Assembly (NCBI RefSeq): GCF_001544075.1
Contig: NZ_BCNT01000001.1
Span: 620,001 to 684,000 of the forward strand
Direction of reading: 5' to 3'
Source: Comamonas terrae
GTDB lineage: Bacteria; Pseudomonadota; Gammaproteobacteria; Burkholderiales; Burkholderiaceae_C
DNA length: 64,000 nucleotides
Part shown: positions 37,376-48,602 of the stretch, in pieces
How positions within the stretch are numbered: position 1 is the first letter of the stretch
Layout of the letters: every line of letters starts with the position of its first letter
The notes under the pieces: generated by a model
Told to the model about the DNA's origin: nothing
Database searches by the model: none
The model's input: only the letters and a program-made list of their open reading frames with translations
Translations under genes and position numbers: made by a program

Positions 37376-38548
37376 TCAATCCGGCCGGAAGCCGTACACA
37401 GTTCCGCTGCGGCCGACCACCACCAGCGTATCGGCCACCGCCACCGGGGCCGTGGCCACACCGGTCTTGTCGGTTTCCAGGCGCGCCAGGGCCGAGCCGT
37501 CCTCGCGCGACAGCAGGTGCACCGTGCCCAGGTCGTCGCCCAGCACCACCGAGCGGCCCAGCACCAGCGGTGCCGTCAGCTTGCGGTACTGCAGCTTGTC
37601 GACGGACCACAGGCGCGAACCGTCGGCGCGGCGCCATGCCTGCACCGTGCCGTTGCTTTCGGCGCCGAACACGGATTGCTCGTCGCCGTCGATGCCATCG
37701 CTGCCCTTGGAGTTCTGGGTCCAGCGCACCGTGGCATTGTTGGTATCCACGCAGCCGACGGAGGCCTGGAAGGCGCGTGCGCAAACGCTGCTGCCGATAC
37801 GGCTGACATGACCGACCAGATCCACCAGGCGCTCCACGTCATTGGTGCCGCGCGGGCTGGCCAGGGGAGCCTCCCAGCGCACGGAACCCGAATCCGGGTC
37901 CACGCCCACGAGACGGCCCGACAGGCCGGCCACCAGCGTGTTGCCCACGGCGATGAGCACGCCCGGCTGGCGCAGGATCAGGGGCTCGCCCGGACGGTCG
38001 GCAAACCACAGCTCGCGGCCGGTGTTGGCATCGAAGGCCGACAGCGAGCGGTCCGCAGCCATCACGAACACGCGCCCGCCGGCCACCAGCGGCGGCGTGT
38101 AGACGGCGGCCTGCAGCTTGTGGGACCACAGCTTCTTGCCTTCGGCAAACACCAGCAGCTGGTTGCTGCCGGTCACCATGGCCGTGCGCTCGCCATCGCT
38201 GCCCACGCCGGTGGTCAGAGGCTCGCCCGCGCTGATCTTGCCCAGCTGGTTGCCGGTGCGGCCATCCAGCGTGGTCACGCTGCCGTCCTTGGCCACCAGG
38301 GTCACGGTATCGCCGCGCACCAGCGCCGGCATGGCCAGGGGCGCTTCGCTGCCCAGCTTGGCCGTCCAGGCCTGGTGAACCTGGATCAGGCCGGGATTGG
38401 GCCCCAGGTCCAGCGGCTTGGGCTTTTCGCCGCTGCTGCTGAAGATGGAGCAGGCGCCCAGGGCCATGGACAGCGCGGACACGGCCAGCCAGCGCGGCAC
38501 GGCAGGCGATTTCATTGCGGACTTCATTGAGCAGGCAAAAGTCTTCAA
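37376..38548 (-). CDS. bamB: Outer-membrane assembly lipoprotein BamB
   Basis: Scaffold lipoprotein of the BAM machine that folds beta-barrel proteins. 390 residues at most. The lipobox LGAC follows the hydrophobic stretch WLAVSALSMA, and the rest is a PQQ-like propeller (GRTGNQLGKISAGEPLTTGV, DANTGRELWFADRPG, AWRRADGSRLWSVDK). The open frame begins at a TTG at 38548 behind GGAG; ATGs at 38527 and 38515 give shorter signal sequences, and I cannot choose firmly. It follows yfgM with two bases between them. Confidence 0.93.
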   Translation of the reverse strand: MKTFACSMKSAMKSPAVPRWLAVSALSMALGACSIFSSSGEKPKPLDLGPNPGLIQVHQAWTAKLGSEAPLAMPALVRGDTVTLVAKDGSVTTLDGRTGNQLGKISAGEPLTTGVGSDGERTAMVTGSNQLLVFAEGKKLWSHKLQAAVYTPPLVAGGRVFVMAADRSLSAFDANTGRELWFADRPGEPLILRQPGVLIAVGNTLVAGLSGRLVGVDPDSGSVRWEAPLASPRGTNDVERLVDLVGHVSRIGSSVCARAFQASVGCVDTNNATVRWTQNSKGSDGIDGDEQSVFGAESNGTVQAWRRADGSRLWSVDKLQYRKLTAPLVLGRSVVLGDDLGTVHLLSREDGSALARLETDKTGVATAPVAVADTLVVVGRSGTVYGFRPD

Positions 38549-38550
38549 GA

Positions 38551-39228
38551 TTAGTTCTCCGATGGCGTTGTCTTGGCCTGGGCCACGGTGGCAGGCGTGG
38601 CGCCCAGCGCATTGAGCTTGAACTCGATCAGGTGGCGGTAGTCCAGATCCTTGTCCAGCGCCTTGTAGGCGATCTGGTACTGGGCCACGGCCTCCTGCGG
38701 CTTGCCGAGGGCCGCATACAGGTCGCCGCGGCGGTCGGCCTGCAGCCCGGAGAAGGATTCGGGCATGGAGCCTTCCAGCGCCTTCAGGCCTTCGTCGAAC
38801 TGCTTTTGCTGCTCCAGCACGGTGGACAGGCGGATCTTGGCGATGGCCTTGTAGCCCTCGTCGCCCGTCTCGGCCACCCAGGCCAGCGCGGCCCTGGCAT
38901 CGTCGAACTTGCCCGCATCCACCGCAGCCTTGGCCACCAGCAGGCCGGTCTGGGCCGCCTGCACGGTGCCGCCGAATTTGCTCTTGAGCTCGGCAAACGC
39001 CTGGTCGGCACGGGCCTGGTCCTTGCCGGCCAGGGCCACGTCGACGGCATGCTCGAGCGCCGCCGCCTGCACGGCCTGGCGCTTTTGCCAGTACTGGTAG
39101 CCATTCCAGCCGGCCAAGCCCAGGAAGATCACCACCAGCACGCTGGTGATCAGCGTGCCCCAGGTGTTCCAGAAATGCTTGAGCTGATCGAGTTGCTCTT
39201 GTTCTTCAAGGTCGAAATGACTTGCCAT
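38551..39228 (-). CDS. yfgM: YfgM-like membrane-anchored TPR protein
   Basis: 225 residues. A short cytoplasmic N-terminus (EEQEQLDQLKHFWNTWG), one membrane segment (TLITSVLVVIFLGLAGWNGY) and a periplasmic TPR-like domain. In E. coli YfgM associates with the SecYEG translocon and periplasmic chaperones. The gene sits between hisS and bamB exactly as in other proteobacteria. The ATG at 39228 lies 39 bp after hisS. Confidence 0.93.
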   Translation of the reverse strand: MASHFDLEEQEQLDQLKHFWNTWGTLITSVLVVIFLGLAGWNGYQYWQKRQAVQAAALEHAVDVALAGKDQARADQAFAELKSKFGGTVQAAQTGLLVAKAAVDAGKFDDARAALAWVAETGDEGYKAIAKIRLSTVLEQQKQFDEGLKALEGSMPESFSGLQADRRGDLYAALGKPQEAVAQYQIAYKALDKDLDYRHLIEFKLNALGATPATVAQAKTTPSEN

Positions 39229-39267
39229 GGCTTGTGTTGTTGTGCTGGGTCGTTAACGGGATGGAGC

Positions 39268-40572
39268 TCAGTCGGCCGATTTTAGGGTGTCGGCCCAGTC
39301 CTGAACCTGCGCCAGGGATTGCTGCTGCTGCGCGCCCTGCCCGTCACGCAGCGCCTTGACCGTGACCATGCCCTGGGCCAGCTCGTCCGCACCGAAGATC
39401 AGCGCAAAGCGCGCACCCGAGGCATCGGCCTTCTTGAACTGGGATTTCATCGAGCCCATGCCTTCGGCGGAGCCGCCGGCGGCCGCATGCATCTGCACGG
39501 CCACGCCGGCAGCGCGCAGACGCTGCACGGTCTGGAAGACCTGGGGCAGCGCCGCTGCATCGGGAATGATGGCATAGGCGTCGGCCGCGGGCTGCGGGAT
39601 CTCGGCGCCGATTTCCTTGAGCAGCTCGAGCACGCGCTCGATGCCCATGCCCCAGCCCACGGCCGGAGCGGGCTTGCCGCCGATTTCCTCGATCAGGTAG
39701 TCGTAGCGGCCGCCGCCGCAGATCGTGCCCTGCGAGCCCAGCTTGTCGGTGATGAACTCGAACACCGTGAGGTTGTAGTAGTCCATGCCTCGCACCAGGC
39801 GCGGGTTCAGCGTCCAGGCCACGCCGTTGGCATCCAGGATGTCCTGCACGGCCTTCAGGTGGGCCTTGGAAGCCTCGCCCAGGTAGTCGAACAGCTTGGG
39901 CGCGGCGTTGACCATTTCCTGCATGGCAGGGTTCTTGGTGTCCAGCACACGCAGCGGGTTGGTGTACATGCGGCGCCTGGCCTCTTCGTCCATCACGCCG
40001 GTGTGCTGCTCGAAATAGGCGACCAGCGCCTCGCGGTGGGCCTTGCGCTCCTCGGGCTGGCCCAGGCTGTTGAGCTCCAGGCGCACGCCCTCGATGCCCA
40101 GCTCCTTCCAGAGCTGGTCGGCCAGCAGGATGACTTCGGCGTCCAGCTCGGGGCCGGCAAAGCCCATGGCTTCCACGCCCACCTGGTGGAACTGGCGGTA
40201 GCGGCCGCGCTGCGGGCGCTCGTGGCGGAACATGGGGCCGATGTAGAACAGGCGCTTGCCGCCGTCGTACAGCAGGTTGTTCTCGACGATGGCACGCACC
40301 ACGCCGGCCGTGCCTTCGGGACGGATGGTCAGGTGCTCGCCGTTGAGCTTGTCCTCGAAGGAGTACATCTCCTTCTCGACGATGTCGGTCACCTCGCCCA
40401 GGCCGCGCACGAACAGGGCCGTGGGCTCGACGATGGGCGTGCGGATGTTGCGGTAGGCAAAGCGTCCCATCAGGTCGCGCACCTTGCCCTCGAACCACTC
40501 CCAGCGCGCGGAATCGGGCGGGAGGATGTCGTTCATGCCTTTGATGGCGGTCAGTTTTTCGTTCTTGGCCAC
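39268..40572 (-). CDS. hisS: Histidyl-tRNA synthetase
   Basis: Class-II synthetase charging tRNA-His. 434 residues when started at the GTG at 40572, which gives the family opening [20 protein letters not shown]; the frame continues to a TTG at 40626. Motif 2 is [20 protein letters not shown], and the histidine-specific motifs [13 protein letters not shown] and [14 protein letters not shown] are complete. The C-terminal anticodon-binding domain is present. Upstream of yfgM-bamB-der and about 177 bp after ispG. Confidence 0.97.
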   Translation of the reverse strand: MAKNEKLTAIKGMNDILPPDSARWEWFEGKVRDLMGRFAYRNIRTPIVEPTALFVRGLGEVTDIVEKEMYSFEDKLNGEHLTIRPEGTAGVVRAIVENNLLYDGGKRLFYIGPMFRHERPQRGRYRQFHQVGVEAMGFAGPELDAEVILLADQLWKELGIEGVRLELNSLGQPEERKAHREALVAYFEQHTGVMDEEARRRMYTNPLRVLDTKNPAMQEMVNAAPKLFDYLGEASKAHLKAVQDILDANGVAWTLNPRLVRGMDYYNLTVFEFITDKLGSQGTICGGGRYDYLIEEIGGKPAPAVGWGMGIERVLELLKEIGAEIPQPAADAYAIIPDAAALPQVFQTVQRLRAAGVAVQMHAAAGGSAEGMGSMKSQFKKADASGARFALIFGADELAQGMVTVKALRDGQGAQQQQSLAQVQDWADTLKSAD

Positions 40573-40671
40573 GTGAAATCTCACATCTGGGCTACTCTGA
40601 AAAAAGGAGCTTGCTGCGCGCAGCAAACCTTGATTTCACAGAGAAACCATAATCAAATTCATATGGATAGC

Positions 40672-40690
40672 GCGCTAGCTGCTATCAATT
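40672..40690 (+). repeat. Dispersed Comamonadaceae-type intergenic repeat, copy 5
   Basis: GCGCTAGCTGCTATCAATT in the hisS-ispG gap; the core GCTATCAA is in the same orientation as the copies at 57301 and 63821. Confidence 0.5.
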
Positions 40691-40748
40691 CCTGAGACAG
40701 GCTTGCGACCATTGTGCCAGCAAGCCGCTCCTTCCCCTGTTTGCCGGT

Positions 40749-42056
40749 TCAGCCGCGGGTGCCGTAGCGGCGCTGCACATAGTCCTGGACGATGGCCTGG
40801 AACTCTTCGGCAATGCGCTCGCCGCGCAGCGTCATCGCCTTCTCGCCATCGATGAAGACCGGCGCCGCAGGCGCCTCGCCCGTGCCCGGCAGGCTGATGC
40901 CGATGTCGGCATGCTTGCTCTCGCCGGGACCGTTGACGATGCAGCCCATCACGGCCACCTTCATGGCTTCCACGCCCGGATAGCGGGCACGCCAGAGCGG
41001 CATTTCGCCGCGCAGGAAGTCGTCGATGCGCTTGGCCAGCTCCTGGAAGGTGGTGCTGGTCGTGCGCCCGCAGCCCGGACAGGCCGTGACGCTGGGCACG
41101 AACACGCGCAGGCCCAGAGCCTGCAGGATTTCGGAGGCCACCACCACTTCCTGCGTGCGCGCCTCGCCGGGCTGGGGCGTGAGCGAGACGCGGATGGTGT
41201 CGCCGATGCCTTCCTGCAGCAGCACGGACAGCGCGGCGGTGGAGGCCACCGTGCCCTTGGTGCCCATGCCGGCCTCGGTCAGGCCCAGGTGCAGCGCATA
41301 GTCGCAGCGCTGCGCCAGCGCACGGTAGACCGAGATCAGGTCCTGCACGCCGCTGACCTTGCACGAGAGGATGATGTTGTCGCCGTTCAGGCCCATCTCC
41401 TCGGCGCGGCGCGCGGACGAGACGGCCGAGGTGATCAGCGCCTCGTACATGACCTGGCGCGTATCCCAGGGACGGGCACGCCGGCTGTTGGCATCCATCA
41501 GCTCGGCCATGATTTCCTGGTCCAGCGAGCCCCAGTTCACGCCGATGCGCACTGCCTTGTCGTATTTGGCGGCAATCTCGATCATCTGGCCGAACTGGCG
41601 GTCCTTCTTGTCGCCCTTGCCCACGTTGCCGGGGTTGATGCGGTACTTGGACAGCGCCTCGGCGCAGGCCGGGTAGTCGGTCAGCAGGCGGTGGCCGTTG
41701 TAGTGGAAGTCGCCCACCAGCGGCACGTACTCGCCCATGCGGTCCAGCTGCTCGCGGATGTAGGGCACGGCGGCCGCGGCCTCGGGCGTGTTGACGGTGA
41801 TGCGCACCATCTCCGAGCCCGCCTGGGCCAGCTGGCGCACCTGGATGGCAGTCTCCACGGCATCCACGGTGTCGGTATTGGTCATGGACTGCACGCGCAC
41901 GGGCGCGTCGCCGCCCACGGTGACCACGTTGTTGCGCCAGACCACGCGCGCCTGGCGCGAGCGGCGCGGCAGCGGCGATGCGATCGCGATGGGTGCCGCC
42001 TCGCCCGGCTGCTGCGAATTCTCGGAATCTTGCACTCTTGTCACCTTGAGGATCAC
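40749..42056 (-). CDS. ispG: 4-hydroxy-3-methylbut-2-enyl diphosphate synthase
   Basis: Iron-sulfur enzyme of the non-mevalonate isoprenoid route. 435 residues. The three cluster cysteines are in [10 protein letters not shown] and [21 protein letters not shown] is the usual N-terminal block. Starts with GTG overlapping the upstream stop as GTGA, so it is translationally coupled to the RodZ-like gene. A short N-terminal extension precedes the conserved region. Confidence 0.97.
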   Translation of the reverse strand: MILKVTRVQDSENSQQPGEAAPIAIASPLPRRSRQARVVWRNNVVTVGGDAPVRVQSMTNTDTVDAVETAIQVRQLAQAGSEMVRITVNTPEAAAAVPYIREQLDRMGEYVPLVGDFHYNGHRLLTDYPACAEALSKYRINPGNVGKGDKKDRQFGQMIEIAAKYDKAVRIGVNWGSLDQEIMAELMDANSRRARPWDTRQVMYEALITSAVSSARRAEEMGLNGDNIILSCKVSGVQDLISVYRALAQRCDYALHLGLTEAGMGTKGTVASTAALSVLLQEGIGDTIRVSLTPQPGEARTQEVVVASEILQALGLRVFVPSVTACPGCGRTTSTTFQELAKRIDDFLRGEMPLWRARYPGVEAMKVAVMGCIVNGPGESKHADIGISLPGTGEAPAAPVFIDGEKAMTLRGERIAEEFQAIVQDYVQRRYGTRG

Positions 42057-43051
42057 TTCACCTCGAAGCGGGCCACGTTGTCGCGCGTGCCCGCGATGTC
42101 CAGCGGCTCGCCGCGCACCAGTACCTGGGTACCCTTGGCATTGCCCACGATCACGGACAGGGGCAGCTCGCCGCCGGCGGTCACGGCCTCATCCTTGGCC
42201 AGCGTCTTTTCCAGCACCACCTTGCCCTTGGCATCCCTGACCTTGACCCACGATTGTGCGCTGGCGCGCATTTCCAGGACGGCGCCAGAGGCTTGCGCAG
42301 GGGCGGCGGCCACCGGAGCCTGGGCAGCAGCGCTGCCGGCTGCACTTGCCGCCGCTGCGGAACTGGCCGGCTCCGCTGCGGGCGCTGCTGCGGCAGGCGG
42401 CTGCACCGGCGTGGCCGCATTGACCGCGTCGGCCGTCACGGCCTCGCTGCTGCTGCCCGGGGCTGCCGCCGGCGCCTGGCTCGCCACCGGGCTGGTGACG
42501 GTGCTGCCGGCGGCGGCCCCTGCATCGGCCGCGCCGTGGGCAGCCGCCGCAGCGGCAGGCGCCTGGGCTTGCGGCCCGGCATCGCCGCTCTGGTGCAGCG
42601 GCACGAAATAGACGGCTGCCGCAGCCGCCAGCAGCAGCAGCACGCCGGCCACGACTTTGCGCGAACCGTGGGAAGAGCCACCCAGCGAGGTGCCCGCGCT
42701 GCGGAAATGGCTGCGCTCCTTGACGGTGGCATTGATGCCCGGGCCGGCCTTGCTCAGGCTCTTGGGCTCGGTGCGCGGCAGTGCAGCCAGCACCGGGGCC
42801 GCATCGATGCGCAAGGTGCGGCACATGCCCATGGCCAGCGCCCGCATGAACACGTGGTCGGGAAAGGCTGCGTAGTCGTCGGCCTCCAGGGCCTCCAGCT
42901 TGCCTTGCGGCACCTTCAATGTCGCCGCCAGGCTGGGCAGCTGCACGCGCGCGGCCTCGCGGGCCTGGCGCAGCAGGGCACCGGCCGTCATCTGGGGCTG
43001 CACTTGCTCGTCGCTTTGCATATTCACCTTGTCCACCGCACTGTCACTCAT
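42053..43051 (-). CDS. rodZ: RodZ-like helix-turn-helix membrane protein
   Basis: 332 residues from the ATG at 43051. N-terminal HTH of the Xre type ([20 protein letters not shown]), then a linker, one membrane segment ([20 protein letters not shown]), a long Ala/Pro linker and a C-terminal DUF4115 domain ([20 protein letters not shown]). RodZ links MreB to the rod-shape complex, and the N-terminal HTH binds MreB rather than DNA. Earlier in-frame ATGs at 43069 and 43132 lie inside pilW. Overlaps pilW by eight bases. Confidence 0.9.
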   Translation of the reverse strand: MSDSAVDKVNMQSDEQVQPQMTAGALLRQAREAARVQLPSLAATLKVPQGKLEALEADDYAAFPDHVFMRALAMGMCRTLRIDAAPVLAALPRTEPKSLSKAGPGINATVKERSHFRSAGTSLGGSSHGSRKVVAGVLLLLAAAAAVYFVPLHQSGDAGPQAQAPAAAAAAHGAADAGAAAGSTVTSPVASQAPAAAPGSSSEAVTADAVNAATPVQPPAAAAPAAEPASSAAAASAAGSAAAQAPVAAAPAQASGAVLEMRASAQSWVKVRDAKGKVVLEKTLAKDEAVTAGGELPLSVIVGNAKGTQVLVRGEPLDIAGTRDNVARFEVK

Positions 43052-43886
43052 TGAATGCACCCCGCTCATACGCGAGCCACTGGCGCGATTGCGGGAAACG
43101 TCGCTGCAATTGATCGGCCAGCTGGCGCACACCGATGTCGTCGCGCAAAGCCCTGTCGATCTTGATGCCCAGCCACAGGCTCTCGGCGCTGGACTGGTTG
43201 GTATTGTTCAGGCGGCGAATATAGAACTGGGCCTTCTTGGCCTCGCCCTTTTGCCACAGCACGTTGGAGAGGTTGTAGGCCGCCGCGGGGTTGCCCACGT
43301 CCATCTCGTACGCGCTGAACAGGTTCTGGTAGGCCGGCTCCAGCTGGCCGGCCTGCTGGTAGCACAGGCCCTTGGCCAGCAGGGTCTTGGGCTGCTCGCG
43401 GTAGCCCGGCGCCTTCATCGCCTTGTCGAACCATTGCTGGGCCTGGTCGAAGTTCTGCTGCTGGCACTGCAGCCAGCCGTAGTTGTGGATCTGGTTGCCG
43501 TCCTGCGGGCTCAGCTCCATGGCCTTGCGCATGGCGATGTCGGCCTTGGGCCAGTCGCGGTTCTGCATCAGGATCAGGCCCAGCAGCCCATAGGCATCGG
43601 CATAGTTGGGATTGGCGGCGAGGGCCTGGCCCACCTCTTCCGTGGCCACATCCAGGCGCCCGGCCTGGAAATAGTTGGCGGCCAGTTCCAGGCGGATCTG
43701 GGCGCGGCGCTGGGCATCGGCTGCGGGCGCATTGGCCGTCGCGGTCGCCGTGGGCGGCACCAGCGTGCTGGCCGAGTTGCTGGCGCAGCCTGCCAGCACA
43801 GCAGCGACAACCGGCATTCCCCACCAGGCCCATGACCTCCACGAGCCCCCATGTTTTCCGCGCGGTTGTCCTGCCACTGCCTGCAT
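43044..43886 (-). CDS. pilW: Type IV pilus biogenesis lipoprotein PilW/PilF
   Basis: Pilotin that helps assemble the outer-membrane secretin of type IV pili. 280 residues from the ATG at 43886, behind AGAGGGAACCG; the frame opens at 44159 inside rlmN. The lipobox is VLAGCAS. TPR repeats follow (LELAANYFQAGRLDVATEEV, ADAYGLLGLILMQNRDWPKA, GNQIHNYGWLQCQQQNFDQA). In E. coli-like order it precedes rodZ and ispG. Confidence 0.93.
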   Translation of the reverse strand: MQAVAGQPRGKHGGSWRSWAWWGMPVVAAVLAGCASNSASTLVPPTATATANAPAADAQRRAQIRLELAANYFQAGRLDVATEEVGQALAANPNYADAYGLLGLILMQNRDWPKADIAMRKAMELSPQDGNQIHNYGWLQCQQQNFDQAQQWFDKAMKAPGYREQPKTLLAKGLCYQQAGQLEPAYQNLFSAYEMDVGNPAAAYNLSNVLWQKGEAKKAQFYIRRLNNTNQSSAESLWLGIKIDRALRDDIGVRQLADQLQRRFPQSRQWLAYERGAFNE

Positions 43887-43912
43887 GTACGGTTCCCTCT
43901 TGCGAATGTCCC

Positions 43913-45034
43913 TCAAGACACCTGCTTGAGGGTGATGGTGCGCTGCCTTGCCATGCGCTCGGCAGCACGAGTCCTGTCCTTCACGTCCCCGGCCAGCTGG
44001 CCGCAGGCCGCGTCGATATCGTCGCCGCGCGTCTTGCGCACGGTCGTCACGATGCCGGCGTTGTTCAGCAGATTGGCAAATTCGGTCACCCGGGCTGCGG
44101 GCGACCGCAGCAGTCCCGAAGCCGGGAAGGGGTTGAACGGAATCAGGTTGAATTTGCACCAGCTCTTGCCATCGCCGCGCGCGCGCACCAACTCTATCAG
44201 CTGGCGCGCATGCTCAGGCTGATCATTGACGCCATCGAGCATGCAATATTCGAAAGTGATGAAGTCGCGCGGCGCGAATTCCAGATAGCGCAGGCAGGCA
44301 TCCAGCAACTCGGCGATGGGGTACTTCTTGTTCAGCGGCACCAGGTTGTCGCGCAGCGGATCGTTGGGCGCGTGCAGCGACACGGCCAGCGCCACCGGGC
44401 AATCCTTGGCCAGGCGGTCCATCATGGGCACCACGCCCGAGGTGGACACCGTCACGCGGCGCCGCGACAGGCCGTAGCCGTGGTCGTCCAGCATCGCCCT
44501 GAGCGCCGGCACCAGGGCGCCATAGTTCTGCAGCGGCTCGCCCATGCCCATCATCACCACGTTGGAGATGACGCGCTCGTCGGTGCCCAGGCGCTTTCTC
44601 AGCGCATGCTCCGCGTACCACAGCTGCGCCAGGATCTCGCCCGTGGTCAGATTGCGGCTGAAGCCCTGATGCCCCGTCGAGCAAAAGCGGCAGCCCACCG
44701 CGCAGCCGGCCTGGGACGACACGCACAGCGTGCCGCGGTCGTCCTCGGGAATGAAAACGGATTCGACGGCATTGCCGTCACCCACGTCGAAAAGCCACTT
44801 CACGGTACCGTCGGCCGAGACATGTTCGGTCACGACGGGCAAGGCGGTGATGTGGGCCCGGCTCTTGAGCTTTTCGCGCAGGGACTTGGCCAGATCGGTC
44901 ATCTGGTCGAAATCGCTGGCGCCGCGCTGGTGGATCCAGCGGAAAAGCTGCGTGGCGCGGAAACGCTTCTCCCCGAGCTGCTCGCAGTATGCGGTCAGGC
45001 CCTCGAGGTCGAAATCAAGCAAATTGGTTGTCAT
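43913..45034 (-). CDS. rlmN: Dual-specificity 23S rRNA / tRNA methyltransferase RlmN
   Basis: Radical-SAM enzyme that methylates A2503 of 23S rRNA and A37 of some tRNAs. 373 residues from the ATG at 45034; the frame to 45127 is not homologous. The cluster motif CxxxCxxC is in CAVGCRFC. The other required cysteine sits in the C-terminal [24 protein letters not shown] and the N-terminal [20 protein letters not shown] are typical. Between ndk and pilW. Confidence 0.97.
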   Translation of the reverse strand: MTTNLLDFDLEGLTAYCEQLGEKRFRATQLFRWIHQRGASDFDQMTDLAKSLREKLKSRAHITALPVVTEHVSADGTVKWLFDVGDGNAVESVFIPEDDRGTLCVSSQAGCAVGCRFCSTGHQGFSRNLTTGEILAQLWYAEHALRKRLGTDERVISNVVMMGMGEPLQNYGALVPALRAMLDDHGYGLSRRRVTVSTSGVVPMMDRLAKDCPVALAVSLHAPNDPLRDNLVPLNKKYPIAELLDACLRYLEFAPRDFITFEYCMLDGVNDQPEHARQLIELVRARGDGKSWCKFNLIPFNPFPASGLLRSPAARVTEFANLLNNAGIVTTVRKTRGDDIDAACGQLAGDVKDRTRAAERMARQRTITLKQVS

Positions 45035-45190
45035 ATCGGCAGGTGGCTGCAGGTGGCGGTCCAACACCGGAGGCATTGAACGGCCTGGGTTTGCCACGCC
45101 GTTGCCTGCGGCTTGCGCTGCTGACACCGGCTCCGCAAACGCGAAGCCCTGGCGTCAGAGCGAAAGCATGCGGCAGAAAGCCAGCGTGGA

Positions 45191-45616
45191 TTAACGCGAG
45201 TAAACGTTCATGCCGGGGAAGAAGAATGCCACTTCCACGGCTGCGGTTTCAGCGGCGTCGGAGCCGTGCACGGCGTTGGCGTCGATGCTGTCGGCGAAGT
45301 CGGCGCGGATCGTGCCCTTCTCGGCCTTCTTGGGGTCGGTGGCGCCCATCAGCTCACGGTTCTTCAGGATGGCGTTCTCGCCTTCCAGGGCCTGGATCAT
45401 CACGGGGCCGGAGACCATGAAGTCCACCAGGTCCTTGAAGAAGGGGCGCTCCTTGTGCACGGCGTAGAACTGCTCGGCCTCCAGGCGCGACAGGTGGACC
45501 ATCTTGGCGGCCACGACCTTCAGGCCGGCAGCTTCAAAACGGGCGTAGATTTGGCCGATCACGTTCTTGGCAACTGCGTCGGGCTTGATGATGGAGAGAG
45601 TGCGTTCGATAGCCAT
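45191..45616 (-). CDS. ndk: Nucleoside diphosphate kinase
   Basis: Interconverts nucleoside di- and triphosphates. 141 residues, exactly the family length. It starts with [20 protein letters not shown], and the phosphohistidine is in [20 protein letters not shown]. Upstream of rlmN, as in other Betaproteobacteria, with about 157 bp between them. Confidence 0.98.
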   Translation of the reverse strand: MAIERTLSIIKPDAVAKNVIGQIYARFEAAGLKVVAAKMVHLSRLEAEQFYAVHKERPFFKDLVDFMVSGPVMIQALEGENAILKNRELMGATDPKKAEKGTIRADFADSIDANAVHGSDAAETAAVEVAFFFPGMNVYSR

Positions 45617-45749
45617 GGTGTTTGGTTCCTACTCAGGGTTACTATGGTTTTTGCCGGAAAGGCAAAACCGTCGATTTTAGCGGTGCCGCCATAGACCTGG
45701 GCGAACCCGGGCCACGCGGCACCACTCAAATACTGGCAGCGGGCCGCTC

Positions 45750-47317
45750 TCAGCGGCCGCCACGGCGACCACCGGGGCCGCGCTTGGCGTTCTGGCGCGC
45801 GCGCGAAAGGCTGTCGCCGCCGATATAGCCCACCGAGGTGCGCATGGGATCGGGCTGGCTGCCTTGCGTACGTCCGCCGGCCGCGCCTTTCTTGCTGCCG
45901 CCAAGCGCCTTGCCGCGCGGGCGATCGGGCCGGTCACCCAGCATGCCGCTGGGCGCTGGGCGGTTGCCGTCCCACTCGCCGCGGCGCTGGCCACCCCCTT
46001 CGCGGCGGCCGCTCTGGGGACGGTCGGCATTGAAGCCGCCGCGGCCGCCATTGCCCCGGCCGTTGCGGCTGTTGCGATTGCCGCCACGGCCGTTGTGGGC
46101 CGAGCGGTCGACGGCGGGGCGCTCCTTGACGCCGGCCACCGCCATCAGCGCCTGGATGTCCGCCTGATCCAGCTCCACCCAGGCGCCGCGCTTCAGGCCG
46201 CGCGGCAGCATCATGGCGCCGTAGCGGATGCGGATCAGGCGGCTGACCGCGTGGCCCACGGCCTCGAACATGCGGCGCACCTCGCGGTTGCGGCCCTCGG
46301 AGATGGTGACGCGATACCAGCAGTTGGCGCCTTCGCCGCCGCCGTCCTCGATGGAACCGAAGGCGGCTTCGCCGTCCTCCAGCTGCACGCCGTCCAGCAG
46401 GCGCTGCTTTTCCTCGCTGCTCAGCGCACCCAGCACGCGGGCCGCGTATTCGCGCTCCAGGCCGAAGCGCGGGTGCATGAGGGAGTTGGCGAGCTCACCC
46501 GAGCTGGTGAACAGCAGCAGGCCTTCGGTATTCAGGTCCAGGCGGCCCACGGACTGCCACTTGCCATGCTGCAGCTTGGGCAGCTTGCGGAACACCGTGG
46601 GACGGTTCTGCGGATCGTCATGCGTGACGACCTCGCCCACGGGCTTGTGGTAGGCGATCACGCGGGCCGGCGGCGGGTCGATGCGAAAGCGTATCGGCTT
46701 GCCGTTGACCTTGACCGTGTCGCCGAACTGGATGCGCTGGCCGATGTGGGCAGGCTCGTTGTTGACCGAGATGCGGCCTTCCAGAATCATCTGCTCCATT
46801 TCCAGGCGCGAGCCCAGGCCCGCCTGGGCCAGCACCTTGTGCAGCTTGGGTGAATCCACCTGGGGCTGGAGCACGCGCTTGGCCGGCATGGCCGCGCCGT
46901 TTTCCTCGTCGGCATCGAATTCGCCGGAGACCACGTCGGCAAAGCCATAGCCCTGCGAAGCCTTCTTCTGCGCCCTGGCATTGTTTCTGGCTGCAGCGCC
47001 CGTCTGTTCGACGGCATCTGCTTCCATTTCAAGAGCATCCCCGTCAGCATGCTCTTGGGCGGAGCCCACGACCTCCAACGGCTCCGGCACAGCTTCAGCC
47101 AGCGGCGCGGCATCGGCAACCGCTTCCGGCAGGCTCTTCTCGGCTGCCTTGCGGGGCTTTGCCGCCGCACGCTTGCGCGGAGCAGCAGGCTTTTTCTCGG
47201 CCGCAGCGCCGTCCTTGGGCTGGGTGGTCCGGGGCTTGCGCGGCTTCTTCGCGGCAGCGCTGGCGTCCGCTTCGGATGGCAGAGCCTGTCCATCCTGCAT
47301 CTGGGTCGATGTCTCGT

Positions 47318-47321
<4 letters not shown>
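45750..47321 (-). CDS. rluB: 23S rRNA pseudouridine synthase RluB-like, with long tails
   Basis: Converts U2605 of 23S rRNA to pseudouridine. 523 residues, nearly twice the E. coli protein. The core has an S4 RNA-binding domain ([20 protein letters not shown]) and the synthase motif [14 protein letters not shown] with the catalytic Asp. The first about 165 residues are Lys/Ala/Pro-rich and the last about 115 are Arg/Gly/Asn-rich, both low-complexity and probably disordered RNA-binding tails. Its ATG overlaps the scpB stop by four bases. Confidence 0.93.
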
Positions 47322-48418
<1,097 letters not shown>

Positions 48419-48602
48419 GGGTGCAGCGTTTCGGGAACGGCTGTCGCACCTCTATCCGGTGGGACGCCAAATCAAAGAAGAGAGGAAGCGCCCAGAAGAT
48501 GCCACGCAGAGATGGTCATACGGTTTGTGCAAATCCGGTTCAGGCAAGACATTTGCCCTGGGGCGCTGTCTTCGGCGCGGCCTTGCTTGCACAAGCCCTG
48601 GG